Source: Asterias amurensis | Lineage: Eukaryota > Echinodermata > Asteroidea > Forcipulatida > Asteriidae | Direction of reading: 5' to 3' | Assembly: GCF_032118995.1 (NCBI RefSeq) | Contig: NC_092650.1 | Span: forward strand, 930,001-994,000 | Length of the DNA: 64,000 nucleotides | Part shown: in pieces, positions 23,185 to 34,410 of the stretch | How the letters are laid out: each line of letters begins with the position of its first letter | Numbering within the stretch: the stretch's first letter is position 1 | The notes under the pieces: model-generated | Seen by the model: only the letters and a program-made list of their open reading frames with translations | What the model was told of the DNA's origin: nothing | Database searches by the model: none | Position numbers and translations under genes: made by a program

Positions 23185-23422
23185 TTAGCTACTTTCTGTG
23201 TGGAGTCTTATAGTTTCTAGAAGTACTTTTTCTGTTTCTGCAGCTCTAAGAAATTGGGCACAGTCCTCGTTGCCAAACATGTTACAATTACATGAAGTAA
23301 CATTGTTACACCATTGTCGATTGACGCAAGCATACTGCATTATCGCGGCTGTGCAAAGTGCAATATGAACATATTCTACCTCCGTGTAATAAGTAAGGGT
23401 GTTCCCATTGAACTTGACCAAC
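23185..23422 (-). CDS. Possible terminal exon of an unknown minus-strand gene
   Basis: An open frame of about 78 codons ends in TAA at 23187-23185. It lacks an ATG at its head; a TAG stop immediately upstream is also part of TTTCCTGTACTTTAG, a plausible 3' splice site, so it could be an internal-to-last exon. The product would be cysteine-rich (spacing QWCNNVTSCNCNMFGNEDC) with a helical acidic end. Upstream on the same strand, a donor GGTAAGC (near 23694) and an acceptor TTTTTTTCAG (near 23504) could define more exons. I recognise no family; it may be chance. Confidence 0.25.
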
Positions 23423-23866
23423 TAAAGTACAGGAAACCCCCAAACACACAAATCTTTTTGTGCCGTGACCCGCGTCAGTCTACGGCTTCTCAGCGCTGCT
23501 GAAAAAAAGTGAGGGCGTGTGTGTGCACTGTGTGTAGTGATTGGAAGGTCGAGTTGACCAGTTACACATTCCAAAAAGAGACGACTTCAAAACATTCTGT
23601 CTCGGCAGCATTTAATAGTCAAACTCACCCCTTACAAAACAATACATTACACCGAACCAAACAATACGATTAATTAAACAATAACGAGTAGCTTACCGGT
23701 ATTTTGAGGAGAACTGGGAGTGCAGGAGGAGCCGATACAAGTTTTCAGAATTGAAATTTCGCGCACGTGTCACGTCACAATGTTATTATACGGTGGCCCT
23801 GAAGTGACACTCTCGCAACTCACAAATAATTATTGGCTCCTACGCATTACTATGCATTAGCTTTAC

Positions 23867-23872
23867 TTTATT
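23867..23872 (-). terminator. Candidate distal poly(A) signal of the aquaporin
   Basis: AATAAA on the minus strand, 1.8 kb past the stop codon. I saw no nearer perfect hexamer, but variant signals cannot be excluded. Confidence 0.2.
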
Positions 23873-24025
23873 GTGTACCTGCTACCGTAATTAATATTAT
23901 ATACATTCACAATGCAAATTTACATGAGAACAAAAATACTCTCGCAATTTTGAATGGGCTATTGTCAAAAAATTGTGATTTTCATCTCTCTTCAAGGCTA
24001 CCATACCTTTGTCTAATCTTGCCAT

Positions 24026-24279
24026 GGGTGCGCTCGATTAGCTTCCCCGGGTCGACCCCGCGGTGCTCATCCGGGTGAGCCCCTGACAAGAGCTACTCGA
24101 ACGATCACACTCGCCCTCTCGTGGTGACGTCGTGCACCTCGGGCCAGCCCCAAATTGACCCGTTCCACAAGCAGGGCACTGGGGGCTGACCCGGGTGAGC
24201 CACTGGAATGATTTAAAAGCTTTTCGAACGTACCGGGGGCAGACCGGGGTCGACCCAGGGAAGCTAATCGAACGCACCC
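24026..24279. mobile_element. GC-rich foldback element
   Basis: GGGTGCGCTCGATTAGCTTC CCCGGGTCGACCCCG at the left is mirrored at the right by CGGGGTCGACCCAGGGAAGC TAATCGAACGCACCC. The interior has several GGGTGAGCC / GGCTGACCCGGG words. High GC within AT-rich DNA makes it stand out. No ORF with family features. Confidence 0.8.
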
Positions 24280-24384
24280 TAATATAAGTGCCAAATAATA
24301 ATAATTATATACAGCAAACCAACACACAAATAGAAATAATGCCAAAGACGTTCACAGACGGAAAAAACAACTCCACACCTAGCA

Positions 24385-24445
24385 AGGTTTGTTTGTTTGT
24401 TTGTTTGTTTGTTTGTGGGGTGTTTGTTTGTTCGTTTGTTTTTTT
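24385..24445. repeat. (GTTT)n simple repeat
   Basis: GTTTGTTTGTTTGTTTGTTT runs, then GGGGTGTTTGTTTGTTCG. It resembles the tail of the SINE at 11842, but no head is seen. Confidence 0.8.
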
Positions 24446-24984
24446 AACTACCTACAAATACAAAAAATGATTAATTCAAACAGTTAATTCATAAATGAAA
24501 TCAATATGCATAATTAACGTATTTACATGCACGTAAGTAGTCTCAAGCATGCACGCACCCAAAGTAGTAGAAGCTTTTCAGAAAAAGTTGTCATCCCTAA
24601 ATAGTTTGTGATGCGGGCAACCAATACCTTGTGTAAGTCAGCAGATCTTATTTTTTACTATTTGGTATAAAAGTCAAAACCTACAACAAAATTATCCCCG
24701 AAAATAATTGTGATACAAAATGTTAAATAATGTTTGCATAATAACAGCGAAATGTGTTACATTAATAATACATTATAATTATAATACATTGACTATACAA
24801 GTACATTTTTAGAATAATAAGCACTGAATCGATGTCTCACTCAGGTTCTCGTCAAGGGCACCTCTTTCTCGTACATTCTCGTCAAGCATATTTCATTGTT
24901 GGAAGCAGAATGTATACTTATTGGCTTATTTCAAACATAAATGTTTATAAACTAACCATTTCAAAACATTTTGAACTTCGTTGT

Positions 24985-25026
24985 TACGATAATTTACGAT
25001 AATTTACGATAATTTACGATAATTTA
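24985..25026. repeat. Short tandem repeat ACGATAATTT
   Basis: TTACGATAATT repeated about four times with no variation until the last unit, followed by a C-run. It lies downstream of the aquaporin stop codon, in what may be its 3' UTR. Confidence 0.85.
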
Positions 25027-25673
25027 TGCTTCCCCCCCCCCAATCATTCTTAACTGAACTTCGAATCACGTGTTCAGACAAACAAATATTCCCCGAGGGA
25101 AGACTACATTAAAAACTAATTATTTCAAAACATTTTGAACCTCACGGTTTCTAAACATTAAACATGGAACTTATGATAACCCATGGGGGTTTCTTCAACA
25201 AATCATGTGTTTCAGAACAACAAACATCACCCGAGGGAAAAAAACATTTTGAAACAGATTTGTGGTTCAAGAACACGATGAACAAAACGCCATAACAAAA
25301 TAGCAACACAACACCACATCGGAAACTGCGGTACACACGACAACCATAGCGACTATGTTGCAGAAGATTCAAGAAGCAAGAAGGACTAGCAAGTTTGCCA
25401 AAAAGTGCGGTTTCGGCTATTACTATAGATGGATTGTACACAGCGTCACCGACCGCCATATTTGATGATAAACGATTGAAAATGCACTCGTGTACGCACT
25501 GAGCACAACTCTCAGCCAACGATAGCATTTCACGCATGCACGTCATTAAAGATGGTGGTCAATGAAGTCAGTGCAAACCCATCTATAAAAAGTCAAATGG
25601 AGTGGGATAGTGTGAGGGATGATGCGAGTGCAACTGGACTGAAGGGTCCGTAGAGGGCCTCCTGTATGTCGAA

Positions 25674-28600
25674 TCATATCTTTCCTCCCGTCTCGTCAGC
25701 CGTGTGTCCGTGGTTGATCATGCTGAGGTCAATGTCACCCGGTGATACGTCATCGTCTGTGACGTCATACTCGCACGATATACATTTCCTGATTCTGCTT
25801 GGTGTGGCAGTAGGGGCTAGGACCATGTCGTACAACGATGCGGCTATGATGCCACCCAGTATCGGGCCGACCCAGTATACCTAGAATCATAGAAGAAGGA
25901 TGAAGGAAAATATAAAGATTTGAAGTACAGACTGTTCACGTCTGAATATAAACGAATTAACGATAACACCAGTTCTGTGCTCTATGTTTATGAGTGCCAT
26001 CCCAGAATCAAGATAACCAGATAATGTATTTAATCGACTTTTTGTTGAACACTACTATTAGTGTGAGCTGGACCAAACTGACATTACTCTCTACTGGACC
26101 ACTTGCACAACGCGGATAGCGCCTCTGTTACATACGATGCGCGACTATTTTCCATCATTTTGGGAGTTATATTCTTTGTAGTTTGACAGCCGCTCCCCCA
26201 AAATGGTGAACAGGAGAGGCACGTACGTTGTGCAAGGGTTCTATATTGTCTTAAGTTAAAGTGTGGGTGTGCCATGGAGGGATTTTGCTGAGGGTTAAAA
26301 TAAACCCATAGGCCCTTGTGGAAACCACAGCTTCTGCTTTGGATTCGGCTTCAGGCTCCGCCCGCTCGTCTGAAGCCCTGAGCGCGTACACAAAACACGC
26401 GCAATATTGTCAAAACAACCGCGGGTCCAAGCTAGCCTGAGCCAAATCTGGAGCTAAAGCCATGACTTTGAGTTGTTGTTGGAGGCATTATCAGCACAAA
26501 GATAATGGATTGTGCAAGGTCCATCAACGCGCATCACAAACAGGGAAAGGAGAGCTAGGGTTTGTGAAGACTCCAATGACGTCGTCGACTGGAACCATTG
26601 GTCTCCCAGTCAATATTTGTCCTATGGGCGCCAGCATGATCGATAATTGATACTAAGTTCACCAGATGGAATTATTTTGACGCATCGGGGTTGACACCCG
26701 ACTAATTATAGTTCAAAAAGGCACTGAATCGTAACCCATTGCAGTCATTGCGTGACGGTGATTTTATTAGTGATATGTTCGTCTTTATTTAATAGTGATT
26801 TAGTAACTCCAAATTCCTTGCGGTTAATGGGACGCGTCGAAAAGTTACAATCGCAAATCATTGAACTTCGACACTAAACCTCGGTAATTGACAAAGACCA
26901 ATATTCTCGTGTATCCCAAGTGCATAAAATAACAAACCTGTTAAAATTTGGGCTCAATTGGTCATCGAATTTGCGCAAGAGAATATTGCCAGCAAAACAC
27001 CCTTTGTGCAATACTTTTAGTGCTTTCAGATGCATAATATAAGGCTTCAGGCCTGAAGTATTTTAATATTTCAAAGAGAAATTACCTCTTTCTCAAAAAG
27101 TACAGAGGGAACTGTTTATCACAATGTTTCATATCAAAATCTTTCAATATTGCTCACTACCAAGTTTTTTTTATGCTGTCAATTAATTTGAGCAATTACC
27201 AATAGTGTACAGTGCCTTTTAATTGTAAATGTTTTGTTTTCATGACACTTTTTATCGATCAACATTAATTGACAGACCTTTCTCCTCTATGTCCCCCTGT
27301 AGATGTTGTGTTTTAAGGTCCTAAGGGAAATGTATCGCCTTTTTTGCACATCAGTAAAATAGAGATTCTCTTGTAACTCTCTTTCCTACTATTAGTGTGA
27401 GCTGGACCAAACTGACATTACTCTCTACTGGACCACTTGCACAACGCGGATAGCGCCTCTGTTGCAATGCGCGACTACTTTCCATCATTTTGGGAGTAGG
27501 ATTCTTTGTAGTTTGACATCCGCTCCCCCAAAATGGTGAACAGGAGAGGCACGTACGTTTTGCAAGGGTTCATATTGTGTTAAGTTATAGTGTGGGTGTG
27601 CCGCGGGGGATTTTTGCACATCAGTAAAATAGAGATTCTCTTGTAATTCTCTTTCCTATATAAGAACCGTGTAGATTCTTACCCAGTGTGCTGTATAGTT
27701 TCCTGATATAACTGCCGATGCTAAAGTACGAGCCGGGTTCATGCTAGCACCAGTGATTCGGATCTGTATGGTAGCAGAGAAAAATAAAACATTAAATGAT
27801 GCAATCACTACATCCCACAACAAAAACATGAAAAACCAACAGCAACAAAACAACAACGACGATGAGAAAGACAACATCATCAATCACAAACACAACACAC
27901 AAACAACGAAAACGAAACAACGAAGACGCAACTTTAAAATTCTAACCTAAAGTTAGAATGTAAGGCAAATCTTAATCAGAGACGGGTATGATAAAACAGG
28001 ATCATTTGCTGAGAGGTACCGCCCCCCCCCCCCCCCCCACGCTCCTGCTTGCAGTTTCGGCATCGTTACCTTTTGCCATACACTTTCTGGTAAATGGCTA
28101 CATTATAATTGAAGATAAATTATTAAACTAAACACTGGGATGGTGTTTTGTATTGTCTATCGATTCCAACAGCACCCTCATAAAAATGTGGGTTGATGAG
28201 ATGAGACTGGAGCATTAAAAGGAAAAACTTTCTGTATCCCGATGCATGCACTTTTCCACTCATTTTTCAGGCCTGGAGTTACACGCAGGCCATGGCCTAC
28301 ATTGTCCTGGCATGGGTGCACTTCAAAAGTTTCACACTCCCCCAAAAAAATAATCAAAAGGAACTGCCATTGCAAAATGCAAATGGCCTTGCCTTTTCAT
28401 GATTTTCAAAAGAGATGAAATTCCAGGCCCGATTTTTACACAAATTAACATCTCATTCAGGTATTTGGATGCTATTTTATTCCATAAATTCCCGATCCAC
28501 ATAATGAATGAAAACGTGGTGGCAGGATACGGAAACCTTTCACATTTAAATCATCAATCATCTCTACCTATGGTAAGCCAATATGTACCGCCGACCCCCC

Positions 28601-29758
28601 CCCCCCCCCCCCCCCCCATCAGCGCCGATGGGTGGGGCGTTAGTATTCAAACCGATTACCTAGTATAGGACAAACACTAGGGTTCACGGTTCGGGAAAGT
28701 CCGAAGTTTGAAGAATTCAAGTGTACAAAACCAATAGCAATAGGAGCTGTTGCAAAAAGTTAGAGTAGGAATTTAGGACTATAAACAAAAGAGGGAGGTC
28801 CAAGCGTATACACTTGAAAAAAGGGTTTAGTTGAAGTGTATAATAGGGTCTAGGTGAAACCCAAACTTGATGAAAACTTTAAATTTTCTTCTATTCAACT
28901 TTTTTATTTTTGATGTCCTTCCATCGCATGCATACATACAATCAGAAACTAAACAAAAACAAAGATAATTTGTTCAATCATGTCAATGGACTTTAGTTTA
29001 CCATGATTAACGCTATATATAGCATACTCAACACTAATAGCATACTCTAGCACTAGCAGTTACTTCTACTAGCAATAGCATGGTTAATCAATTAAAATAG
29101 GCCTGCAAAAAAATATGATAACTAAAATGAAACAAATTTCTTTATGAAATATTAGTATTACTGAACTCACCGCGGCAAAGTGTCCAAGAGCAACGGACAG
29201 ACCAATCGCCAGTGGCCCGGAGCCTGTGAAACCTTTACGGTCGGGATCAACTGTGGAAAACACGGTAAACACAAGCTGAAACGTGAGCAACATCTCAACG
29301 AATAGGGCTTGGTATTCCATCACTCCAACCTGGGGTGCCGTGACTCCGTACCTGGTCCCTGTTTCCCAATTGCTCCCGGTGGTCAGCCCGAAGAGAATCC
29401 CGGACGCAGATATTCCTCCAAGCACCTGAGCTAGGATGTAGAGGATCGCTTTCAACGGGGTGATTTGATGGGTGACCAGGAACGCGATGGTCACGGCAGG
29501 GTTGAGGTGGCCACCACTGATGTGGGCCGTACAGTGGACAAGGGTAGCGATACCCAACCCAAACGCCAGGGAAATCTTCAGTAAATCAGGGATTTCATCC
29601 CCAAAAGTCACCGTGGAGGCTAGACCGAGGAAAACAAAGAACAGGGTGGCTATGTACTCGGCGAGGCACGCCCTCCAAAACAGCGACGAGCGTATCTCCC
29701 CACTCATTTTATCAACTACTTGCGGCATCTTTCCGTTAGTGTCTTTTGAAAAATTCAT
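25674..29758 (-). CDS. AQP: Aquaporin, classical water-channel type (complete, three exons)
   Basis: Coding exons on the minus strand: 29758-29171, 27763-27683 and 25880-25674 (TGA), all phase 0, giving 290-291 residues. Six hydrophobic membrane segments are present with both pore loops: HLNPAVT (NPA at about 86-88) and SMNPART (about 205-207). The selectivity-filter set reads Phe66, His193 (GHFAA), Ala202 and Arg208. This is the orthodox water-channel set, with Ala rather than the mercury-sensitive Cys of AQP1, as in AQP4. YWVGPILGGIIAASLYD matches the last helix of AQP1/AQP4. The start ATG (MNFSKD) is the first in frame; upstream codons lack an ATG. The C-tail is acidic and ends DETGGKI. 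Introns hold a 230-bp direct repeat and a MITE. It should sit in the plasma membrane. Confidence 0.95.
26052..26287. repeat. Direct repeat, copy A, in aquaporin intron 2
   Basis: CTACTATTAGTGTGAGCTGG through AGTGTGGGTGTGCC. It matches 27386-27616 at well over 90% by eye. The unit contains CCATTTTGGGGGAGCGG (minus strand) and CACTTGCACAACGCGGATAG. Family unknown. Confidence 0.85.
26869..27222. mobile_element. TTAAAGGCACTGGACAC element, diverged, in aquaporin intron 2
   Basis: GGTAATTGACAAAGACCAAT at the left, GAAATTACCTCTTTCTCAAA inside, and GAGCAATTACCAATAGTG TACAGTGCCTTTTAA at the right. The left terminus is decayed. About 355 bp. Confidence 0.75.
27341..27658. repeat. Direct repeat copy B flanked by 47-bp direct repeats
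   Basis: TTTTTGCACATCAGTAAAAT through TCTCTTTCCTA occurs at 27341-27388 and again at 27611-27658. Between them stands the second copy of the 26052 repeat. The arrangement fits a 270-bp tandem duplication step, or insertion with a long target duplication. It ends just before aquaporin exon 2. Confidence 0.8.
28021..28039. repeat. Poly(C) tract in aquaporin intron 1
   Basis: About 19 C in a row. Another run of about 23 lies at 28596-28617. Long C or G runs recur through the window (33069, 43160, 45849, 47549, 47976, 48214) and are likely length-variable. Confidence 0.9.
28596..28617. repeat. Poly(C) tract in aquaporin intron 1
   Basis: A C-run following CCGCCGA. The flanking intron sequence 28040-29170 shows no other feature apart from a weak copy of the GGCCTGGA...GGGTGCACTTC repeat near 28265-28430. 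Confidence 0.85.
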
Positions 29759-29865
29759 ACGAAAAGTTATATTCAATGAATGAAATAAGTCCTCTATGAT
29801 GTTCTATGGTCACAAACACTTCTCAGTTTGGAGACAGAATGAAGAAGCAGCATAATCCAAAGGCG

Positions 29866-29873
29866 TTTTTATA
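29866..29873 (-). promoter_or_regulatory. TATA box of the aquaporin gene
   Basis: TATAAAAA on the minus strand in the context GATATAAAAACGCC, about 110 bases before the ATG. That leaves room for a start site near 29840 and a ~80-base 5' UTR. No intron is needed between box and ATG. Confidence 0.55.
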
Positions 29874-29879
29874 TCATCA

Positions 29880-31204
29880 GTTGTCAGTGTTCACACACGT
29901 CTGTTCATGGGGGGTTCCAATACGATATGAACGTATATAAAACAGATACAAACTGCAATCTACATCATCACTGGTGGTCTAGCTGCAATAGTTACATCCT
30001 GTGATTGTGTGTGGTGTGCGTACCGACTGAGGGGGCGTTCACACTAGCCTTGTATCAACTACCCTGTACTTGGTGGGTTAAATTTTAAAAAAATATATGG
30101 CTTAAAGTGGAAGAAGTACGGGGCTGCGTGATGATCGATCATCATGCATGACAGATCATTTTTTTCAACAAGAAATTAAGGTAAACACTTTTGTAATCAG
30201 CCTCGTACCTACCTAGCTTTTAGGATTAGAGCAACGAGAAACAATGTATCAAAATAATAAGTAGATTATGATCATTAGATACATTGTACTACTTTCATAT
30301 AAAAACAATCAATGCCAACACGTCCCGTGCGTGTTGACACTTCGAAGGCTGCATGCAAAGCATGCCACGTGGTTTCTATACAATAATATTGATATCAGCT
30401 TTCGAGAACAAACTTTGCTAGGGAACGTCAGGACATTTTACGATTTTTTTAATGTAATAATTTTATCACATACATTATTCCGTTCCTAATAAAGTTGATG
30501 TTTCCTTTAACTCCGAACGTTATCTATTGGTTCATGACAATCACTACTAGCCACCCCGTTGTTTGTTTACAAGGGATGCATTTTTACGCACCACACCATG
30601 CGGCTGTAGGAGGACTAGGACCTCAATACTTGACGTATTTTTATGACAATTATTTATAGGCCTACATGTACCTGTCATTTTGGGGGCCAACGAGTAAGGC
30701 AAACTGAAGGCGAGTGTATGAAGCCTACTGACAAATATATCGCATCTTTTTCGGCAGCTGGGTTCGAGGGAAGAAGCTTGGAGGAAGTTGCATACGAGAG
30801 AAAAGGAACTTGTAAACTAAAGGCGTCCAGTGTCTTTAAAATTTTAGACATTCCCAAAGAGTTAAAAGACTAGTCCTGTTAGGACTATCTTTGTAAAATC
30901 GACACATGGTCACTCCAAAAGGTCTTCGGTGATTGGGGTCGGAGGTTGGAGGTCGGAGGTCAGAGTCTAACCGGAATGACGTCATATCGTGATGCATAGT
31001 GACGAACAAGAAGTTCAGACGCCGGCGGATGTTCGAAATAACACAATAGTCACAATAGATAAACGGGACCACACCTTTCTTGATAACCGCTAGAGATTGA
31101 TGGGAAAAAATGACATCAATTACCCCACCCTACAAAAAGGAGGCGTGGTCCCACCTTACTTGAATGAGTATCAATTCAATTGACAAAGAAACACTGTAGC
31201 AGTA
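29880..31204. other. Intergenic DNA upstream of the aquaporin
   Basis: I find no supported gene. Short open frames near 30640-30870 have no recognisable domain and no confirmed ATG. 30930-30965 has a short GGTCGGAGGTTGGAGGTCGG repeat. Confidence 0.4.
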
Positions 31205-31560
31205 TTTTTAATTCGAGGAAATTTGAAAGTAGAAGACCACATGTCATACACACGTTTTTAAGCGTAAATCCATTTCCAATAATTTTATGATTTTTTAATG
31301 CAAAACCTATCAAGGCCTTGCCGATTGATTCGCAGTATTGCTAAATGAAGCAGAGAAAAATGAATAGAAAATAAATATTTGGGGCGGTGTTTTCAATTTG
31401 AGGAAATTTGAAAGTCAGCACAATAATCACGTTTTTAGGCGTAACTTCCTTTAAAATTGTATAATGATTTATGCAAAACTCAATGAGGCATTGCCGATAC
31501 GCTGGTATGCTTCATAAAGCAGAACAAGAATAGTCTATAATAATTTTTCACACAAATTTA
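31205..31560. repeat. Tandem duplication, about 185-bp unit, two copies
   Basis: AATTCGAGGAAATTTGAAAG at 31210 recurs as AATTTGAGGAAATTTGAAAG at 31395. Both are followed by CACGTTTTTAAGCGTAA-like, ATGCAAAACC/ATGCAAAACT and TTGCCGAT blocks in the same order. Confidence 0.75.
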
Positions 31561-31954
31561 CTTGAGAAAATATTACCATGCATTTTCTTTCTTTTTCTTT
31601 TGAGAACTTGTAACAAAAGCTCAGGTTGAACTCGGTCCATGCATGCATGACGTTACAGAAATCGAATCCCTACGAGATGTTGACCACTGTACCTTGTTCG
31701 CATTGGATTGTTGATGGGAATAGATCATTGACCTCGACTAGGTTGACCTCGGACTTGGACTTGTTTGGGGTTATGGCCGGGGTATCTCATAATGAATTGT
31801 TTTGTTATAACCATTATTGGTAAAACCACAATGGGCCATGGCGATCATGTAATGTATAGTCAGCGTCCCAGCGAGGATGCGCAGCAGCATGGCTTTATAT
31901 ATTCTAAAACACTTATGTTAGAAGAAGACACAACTATAAGAGATGTTAAATTTG

Positions 31955-32060
31955 CATCTGGTTTTTACCCATACACCGATGTGTGTTAACACTGTATACT
32001 CAGTACTTTCCCGAGTCCTGTGAACAAAATATATATCACAGGCATGTTACTCGGGTAGGA
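31955..32060 (-). mobile_element. 3' part of a SINE (family of 16725-16935)
   Basis: On the minus strand it reads CAGGACTCGGGAAAGTACTG, GAGTATACAGTGTTAAC and ACACATCGGTGTATGGGTAA. The tRNA-like head is missing. 32061-33060 shows nothing else I can name. Confidence 0.7.
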
Positions 32061-33175
32061 TAAGAAAAAAACTTATGTTCTGAAACCCTGTTCCGAAACC
32101 TCTTCTTGGTTTACAAGCCAGTGGTTGGTTTAGGGTTACACTAGGCCTACCGGTAAGGATTGGGAAAATACTTGTGTCGGTACATAGGAGTTTCGGAACT
32201 TCCATGAATGTTGGAACATGTAAACCACCTTTAGTACCACTGGGATGAAAAGAGAGAGAAACTGAGAATGAATATTACAATATCGTCCAGCAGCATAATT
32301 TCAAGGGCGACGTGTGGGAATTTAAACCTGACTGTGTGATTCAGCAATAGGCCCTTGAGTAGGCTGCCCATTTAACCACAACCCGGACAACGCAATCGTT
32401 AACTCAAAAGCAACTTTGCGTCACAAAATTTATCAAGAAATCACAACAAAGATTCAGCATACCCGCCAATGTTCTTTTCCAGACCGTTGTTGTTAAGGGT
32501 TTTTTCTAGCCACAAGCTCAGAAGATTTTTGAATAGGTCCCGGATCTTGTAAAGCTGTTCAGCACGTAATGCACGGCCAACCAGAATTCCATCTATGCCA
32601 TGTTTGTAACTGGGACCCACAGGTCAACTTAGCAATGTTATTCAAATTCAGTTGGGAAAACAAATCATTGGGGAAAATTCCACCAAAATTACCATAACGC
32701 TTTAAAACTTGGGTCGCACATGCACAGCATAACTTTAATTTAGTTTAATTGAATTGAAGAACAATGGAAAACGTACTTCTCCAGCCAGTTTCCTCATGCA
32801 ACAAGTTGAAAATTAGTGGAACGGAGGGAGGGAGCTTAGAGATTTTCGCAAATACTCACTGCGCAAGGAACTGTTGATCGTTAGCTAGACCAGCATGCAC
32901 CTCATTCCACGTGTAATGCACGCGCCGAGTGTTTGCGATAAGATCTATGCAGGATTCAACCCATCGGCATAATTGATCAGCCGCCTACCGCCCGATGGTG
33001 ATATCCATGGAGGTTCGATTGCTACCTTCATGGTCTGGCATCATGGCACTGACAGTTGCCGTTCATTACCCCCCCCCCCCCCACCACGCCGAATGCCCTC
33101 CACATTGACCCATCAATTCAAAACAACACCAACTTCAACCCCCTTCTCACAGTCAGTCAATCCCCCGACCTCTCT

Positions 33176-33366
33176 TATAGACCTTTAGGCCTTACACGGT
33201 GCAGCCATCTTGAATTTCTCCCATTTATATCATTATTACCAAACCGAGACTGGAAGAACAAACTAGTCTGGTTCCTAATTGCAAGATGTTTATTTGCATG
33301 CATTATACTGTTATTCGATACGAGGAACATGACCAAGATGGAGGCAGTAATGATAAAGGTCTATAT
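33176..33366. mobile_element. Short inverted-repeat element
   Basis: TATAGACCTTTAGGCCTTAC ... GCCATCTTG at the left is mirrored by CAAGATGGAGGCAGTAATGA TAAAGGTCTATA at the right. About 190 bp. A 224-codon open frame crosses it but begins without ATG and has no family features. Confidence 0.6.
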
Positions 33367-33688
33367 CACCCTAATGAAACTATGCAGTGAGCACTGGACG
33401 GTGAGTCGGCAAAAACAACGATACCCATCGCAGTGTAGAACAGTCAACCTTAGCCACTACAGGCCACATTGCTATGGGATGATTCAGCACTCATTCAGAT
33501 ACTCAACAGCTATCAAGTACAAGGATACACCCTTGAGCTTGGTGCATGCTTGTCCCATTCACCGCACCATATTTGCTGGTCTCATAAGTGATTCTGTCCC
33601 CTGCAAAACTCCAGCCGAACAGAAAGTATTCAGTATTTCCTGCAAGGTACAATGTATGGGTACGTTTGAACATGGAGCAATTATAACC

Positions 33689-33840
33689 AGGGGTCGATTT
33701 CATAAAGAGTTAGGACCAGTCCCAACTTAGGACTAGTCCTAAGAGATATCAAAAACGCACAGCTAGTCCTAAGTTAGAACTAGGAACTCGTCCTAACTCA
33801 AGATAAGACTATAGTCCTAACTCTTTGTGAAATCCACCCT
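33689..33840. mobile_element. Palindromic GGGGTCGATTTCACAAAGAG element
   Basis: Starts GGGGTCGATTTCATAAAGAG and ends CTCTTTGTGAAATCCACCCT, with TTAGGACTAGTCCTAA words inside. Same family as 4381-4512. Confidence 0.85.
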
Positions 33841-33871
33841 AGAGTACATATTATGTAATATTTTTTTTACA

Positions 33872-34113
33872 AGGTGCTGTGGCGCAATACGCAGCCAATC
33901 AAATCAGGAACACTGGGGCGAACCCCTTCTATTTCAAGCATTGGGTCTTTTACGTGCGTTACACAACACACGGGACCAACGGCTTTACGTCCCATCCGAA
34001 GGACAAAGCATCATGGTTAAGTGTCTTGCTTAATGACACAACGTGTCACAACTGGGACTTGAACCCACGGCATGCTGAGCAGCAACACCAATCGCTAAGA
34101 CACGCCGTGCACC
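33872..34113 (-). mobile_element. tRNA-derived SINE
   Basis: On the minus strand: a box-B-like GTGGGTTCAAGTCCCAG, then AGCAAGACACTTAACCATGA, CTTCGGATGGGACGTAAAGC, and an end near GCGCCACAGCACC. The body words (GTGTCTTGC...GACACAACG) are of a type common in marine invertebrate genomes. Family name not assigned. Confidence 0.65.
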
Positions 34114-34410
34114 GGTAGAGTTTCAAAATGGTGGGCGAGTTTCGGGCTTGCCCTTCAGCTGACGGTAAATAAACCGAGGATTTTAAACCAGAGGTCCGGG
34201 TCAGAGGAGGAGTGAAGATTACTGGCGTATATAAAATAATGATATTACGTTACAAGTATAATTTTGGTTGCAGAATGGGGGACTTTTGTGACGATAGGTG
34301 GCAGCAGACTCTTGGTAATGTGCGCGTGCTCAGAAGAGCAAATGAAAGTTCACCGGGAATGCGATTTGGCGGTCCTAACCAATAACTGTTTCACTTGAGT
34401 TGCCCATTGT

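Noticed and set aside
24985..25026. Regular short direct repeats that might suggest a CRISPR-like array
   Set aside because: The ~11-base unit repeats without spacers, in a eukaryotic genome. It is a microsatellite.
25151..25546. 131-codon ATG open frame on the minus strand below the aquaporin
   Set aside because: It lies in the probable aquaporin 3' UTR, has no domain, and overlaps locally repeated TTTCAAAACATTTTGAAC words. Most likely chance.
33056..33730. Longest open frame outside the confirmed genes (224 codons, plus strand)
   Set aside because: Its first codon is TTG, it begins in a C-run, crosses an inverted-repeat element and ends inside the palindromic element at 33689. Composition is not protein-like and no domain is recognisable.
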